DNA from: CAWEHQ01 sp051001995
GTDB taxonomy: Bacteria > Actinomycetota > Thermoleophilia > Solirubrobacterales > Thermoleophilaceae
Assembly: GCA_051001995.1 (NCBI GenBank)
Contig: JBPCMT010000090.1
Location: 1-8,270, forward strand
Direction of reading: 5' to 3'
DNA: 8,270 bases
Of the stretch, positions 6,132-8,270 are shown piece by piece. Each line of letters begins with the position of its first letter. The first letter of the stretch is position 1. The translations under genes and the position numbers were made by a program. A model generated the notes under the pieces. It made no database searches, had not been told where the DNA came from, and saw only the letters and a program-made list of their open reading frames with translations.

Positions 6132-7871
6132 GTGACTGAGCTCAGCGTCATCATCCCCACTCGCAACCGGCGCGAGGTGCTTCTCGAGACGCTCCGCCGT
6201 CTGGCCGACCAGGCGGGCGGGACGGGAGCCGTCGAGGTGATCGTGGTGGACGACGGCTCCGACGACGGCACGCCCGCGGCGGTCTCGTCCCTGGCCGCCG
6301 AGTCGGAGCTCGAGCTCATGCTGATCGAGCAGGAGTCTTCCGGGCCCGCGGCGGCCCGCAACCGCGGGGTGGAGCGCGCCCGCGCCCCGGTGTGCCTCTT
6401 CCTCGGCGACGACACCTGGCCGCGCGACGATCTCCTCGTCCACCATCGCGCCTTCCACGCTCGCCGCACCGCGCGCGCCGACGCCCTTCTCGGGCGCGTG
6501 GTCTGGGCGCCGCCGCTCGACTCGCTGCCGTTCATGCGCTGGCTCGAGGCCAGCGGGCTGCAGTTCGGCTACGACGACATCCGCGACCACGAGCAGCTCG
6601 GGGGGAGCTTCTTCTTCACCTCGAACGTCTCGGCCAAGGCCGGCCTCCTGCGCGCGGTGGGCGGCTTCGACGAGAGCTTCCGTAACGCCGCCGGAGAGGA
6701 CATCGAGCTCGGGCTACGGCTCGAGCGAGCCGGCATGGCTCTCGCCTACGAGCCCGCCGCCGTGGCGGAGCACTACCACCCGACCGACCTGCCGAGCCTG
6801 CTGCGGCGCATGTGGACCGTCGGCCGAGCGAGCGCGATGATCGTCGAGCGCCACCCCGACTGGCGGAGACCCTCCCGGCCGAGGCCGCGGCACCGTCTCA
6901 AGGCGAGCGGGCTGACCGCGCTCGCCGCCCTGCCCCGGTGGCCGGTCGCACTGCGCGAGGAGGCGTGGCGCTTTCTGTGCCACCAGACCTTTCGAGAGGC
7001 CTTCTGGGCGCACCGGGCGGAGCAGCCTCACCGGGTGCCGCGCGTCGGGGCGCGACTCGTTCCCCGCGCCACCCGCGAGGCGCGCGCGGCCAGCTCGCCT
7101 CCCCGCGCGGACGGCCCTCGGGCCGGCATCGCCCTCAACCAGCTCGTGCGCTTCGAGCCCGTGCTCGCCCTCGCCCGCGAGACCGGCGGGCAGACGCTGC
7201 TCGACGTCGGCAGCGGCAGCGCCGGACTCGCGCCCTGGCTCGGTCCGCGCTGGTCGGTGACCACCGTCGACACGAGCTACGACGACTATGGGAGCGCCTG
7301 CGGGCCGCTCGAGGACGCCGCGCACCGGCTGGTCGCCGACGCCCGGCGGCTGCCCTTCCCCGATCGCTCCTTCGACGTGACCGTGGCCGTCGACGTGCTC
7401 GAGCACGTCGCCCCGGACGACCGGGCGACCATCCTCGCCGAGATGTGCCGCGTGAGCGCGCGGCGCGTGATCGTCGCCGGGCCCGCCGAGGCCGCGGCGC
7501 TCGCCGCCGACGCGCGCCTGGCCGAGCTCTACCGCCGCCGCCTCGGGCGGCTGCCGGGCTGGCTCGAGGAGCACCTCGAGCACGGCTTCCCCGAGACGGC
7601 GGAGATCGAGGCGGCGCTGCGCCCGCACGGCCGGGTCCGGCTGATCGGGAACGAGAGCGTGGCCGCCCACGAGCGGATCGTGCGCGCCGAGGCGCGGCGG
7701 CCGGGCCGCGCAGCCGCGCGGCTCGTACGGGCGGCACTCGCTGGGAGCGCCCGGGAGCGAGGCCGACCGCGCGCCCGGCGAGCGGCCCGGGCGGCGCTGC
7801 GGCTCGTCCGCGGGGGCGACCGCGCTCCGACCTACCGGACGATCGCGGTGCTCGACGTCGAGCCGGCTTGA
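6132..7871 (+). CDS. Bifunctional glycosyltransferase family 2 - SAM-dependent methyltransferase fusion
   Basis: A 579-residue two-domain protein. Residues 1 to ~240 are a GT2 domain: LSVIIPTRNR (4-13), VIVVDDGSDDGT (36-47), SGPAAARNRG (70-79), FLGDDTWP (90-97; GDD in place of DxD), FFFTSNVSAK (160-169), VGGFDESF (176-183), and GEDIELGLRLERAG (188-201). A basic, Pro-rich linker (about 240-333) follows. Residues ~335-505 are a class I methyltransferase: LLDVGSGSAG (356-365, SAM motif I), VDTSYDDYG (379-387), DARRLPFPDRSFD (403-415), and DVLEHV (421-426, motif IV area). EEHLEHGFPE (479-488) then resembles a sub-branch of Methyltransf_11 proteins. The tail (517-563) is Arg/Ala-rich. It would transfer a sugar and methylate the product or a nearby glycan. 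One unbroken frame links both domains. A GTG at 7035 could start the methyltransferase alone, but has no ribosome site. The chosen start, GTG at 6132, directly precedes the first beta strand; the upstream frame is antisense to the neighbouring gene. Confidence 0.92.
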   Translation: MTELSVIIPTRNRREVLLETLRRLADQAGGTGAVEVIVVDDGSDDGTPAAVSSLAAESELELMLIEQESSGPAAARNRGVERARAPVCLFLGDDTWPRDDLLVHHRAFHARRTARADALLGRVVWAPPLDSLPFMRWLEASGLQFGYDDIRDHEQLGGSFFFTSNVSAKAGLLRAVGGFDESFRNAAGEDIELGLRLERAGMALAYEPAAVAEHYHPTDLPSLLRRMWTVGRASAMIVERHPDWRRPSRPRPRHRLKASGLTALAALPRWPVALREEAWRFLCHQTFREAFWAHRAEQPHRVPRVGARLVPRATREARAASSPPRADGPRAGIALNQLVRFEPVLALARETGGQTLLDVGSGSAGLAPWLGPRWSVTTVDTSYDDYGSACGPLEDAAHRLVADARRLPFPDRSFDVTVAVDVLEHVAPDDRATILAEMCRVSARRVIVAGPAEAAALAADARLAELYRRRLGRLPGWLEEHLEHGFPETAEIEAALRPHGRVRLIGNESVAAHERIVRAEARRPGRAAARLVRAALAGSARERGRPRARRAARAALRLVRGGDRAPTYRTIAVLDVEPA

Positions 7872-7885
7872 GCGCTTACGCCGTG

Positions 7886-7900
7886 GGCCCGGCGGGGGCC
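7886..7900. terminator. Weak hairpin between convergent genes
   Basis: In the 37-base gap between the two convergent stop codons, GGCCC (7886-7890) can pair with GGGCC (7896-7900) around a five-base loop GGCGG. The stem is short, though all G-C, and no T-run follows on either strand. A bidirectional terminator is the expected element here, but the evidence is thin and such pairings arise easily in this composition. Confidence 0.2.
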
Positions 7901-7908
7901 GCGTCGCC

Positions 7909-8270
7909 TCAGGCAGGGTCGCCGGGGCACGTCGCTCGCGACGGCAGCGCCACCGGCGCGGACGCGCGAGCTGCGGCCGACCAGGCGCTCCACGCGGGCC
8001 GGGGCTTCCCGTCCAGGCGCAGGAGCCCCCAGCCGTCAAAGCTACCGGTGCGCGGAGTGATCTTGTCGCGCAGCGCAAAGGCGACGAGGGGACCGAGCCG
8101 CAGGCTCTCTCGCCGCGACTCGGCCGCGGTGGCGAAGCGCGTGAGACGGCGCGCCTGCTCGGCCTCGGTCGGCACGGCGAAGCGACCGGGCCGCGCGACG
8201 CGCCAACCGACCTCGGTGGGCCACAGCTGGGCCTCGCCGGCGCCGTGGCGATCGAGGATCGCGCGCGCCC
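7909..8270 (-). CDS. Glycoside hydrolase (clan A, GH5/GH39-like), C-terminal part (partial)
   Basis: The last 119 codons of a gene that enters from the right edge. Counting from the first whole codon, LWPTEVGWR (15-23) matches the 'TE-x-GW' strand-7 motif of (beta/alpha)8 retaining glycosidases, where the Glu (E19, codon 8214-8212) is the nucleophile. It is followed by PTEAEQARRL (33-42), LVAFALRDK (61-69) and FDGWGLLRLDGKPRPAWSAW (77-96). These match the end of the barrel in cellulase-like glycosidases: a QA helix, a strand ending in a charged D, and a 'GLl...dG.pkPa..a' closing helix. Then comes a 20-odd residue tail with one Cys. The substrate and any signal peptide lie outside the window. 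Such enzymes are usually exported, so trimming of the surface glycan made by this locus is a reasonable guess. The gene converges on the GT2-methyltransferase gene with 37 bases between stops. Confidence 0.72.
   Translation of the reverse strand, partial: ARAILDRHGAGEAQLWPTEVGWRVARPGRFAVPTEAEQARRLTRFATAAESRRESLRLGPLVAFALRDKITPRTGSFDGWGLLRLDGKPRPAWSAWSAAARASAPVALPSRATCPGDPA

Overview
The window is very GC-rich, with codons ending almost always in G or C and Ala/Arg-rich proteins. Several genes use GTG starts and most lack a strong Shine-Dalgarno sequence. This suggests a high-GC actinomycete-like bacterium, perhaps of the Thermoleophilia type. That placement is inference from composition and gene style; no marker gene is present. 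Eight protein genes fill almost the whole window: six complete and two cut by its ends. No RNA gene, insertion sequence, CRISPR array or phage gene was seen.

Layout. On the left, two minus-strand genes form a likely unit: a GT4 glycosyltransferase (200-1471) followed by the 5' end of an NAD-dependent sugar-nucleotide epimerase (1-157, running off the window). Divergent from them, a plus-strand run begins after a 111-base gap. It holds dTDP-4-dehydrorhamnose 3,5-epimerase (rmlC, 1583-2185), a GT2 glycosyltransferase overlapping it by ATGA (2182-3162), and a second GT2 (3192-4169). A minus-strand asparagine-synthase-like protein (4188-6056) converges on this run with an 18-base gap. Divergent from that gene, 75 bases away, is a plus-strand GT2-methyltransferase fusion (6132-7871). 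Finally, the C-terminal part of a glycoside hydrolase (7909-8270, minus strand) converges on the fusion gene.

How the genes fit together. The set looks like part of a cell-surface polysaccharide or glycoconjugate locus. The epimerase and RmlC supply nucleotide sugars (RmlC on the dTDP-L-rhamnose route). One GT4 and three GT2 domains add sugars. The methyltransferase domain fused to a GT2, and the asparagine-synthase-like enzyme, probably decorate the glycan or a linked group. The terminal hydrolase may trim or remodel glycan outside the cell. No polymerase, flippase, or rmlA, rmlB or rmlD is visible, so the locus must continue outside the window or rely on genes elsewhere.

Most notable points: the GT2-methyltransferase fusion; an asparagine-synthase homologue with no glutaminase cysteine and an altered PP-loop; and TANNNT -10-like hexamers placed so close to two start codons (157 and 1583) that leaderless transcripts are likely.
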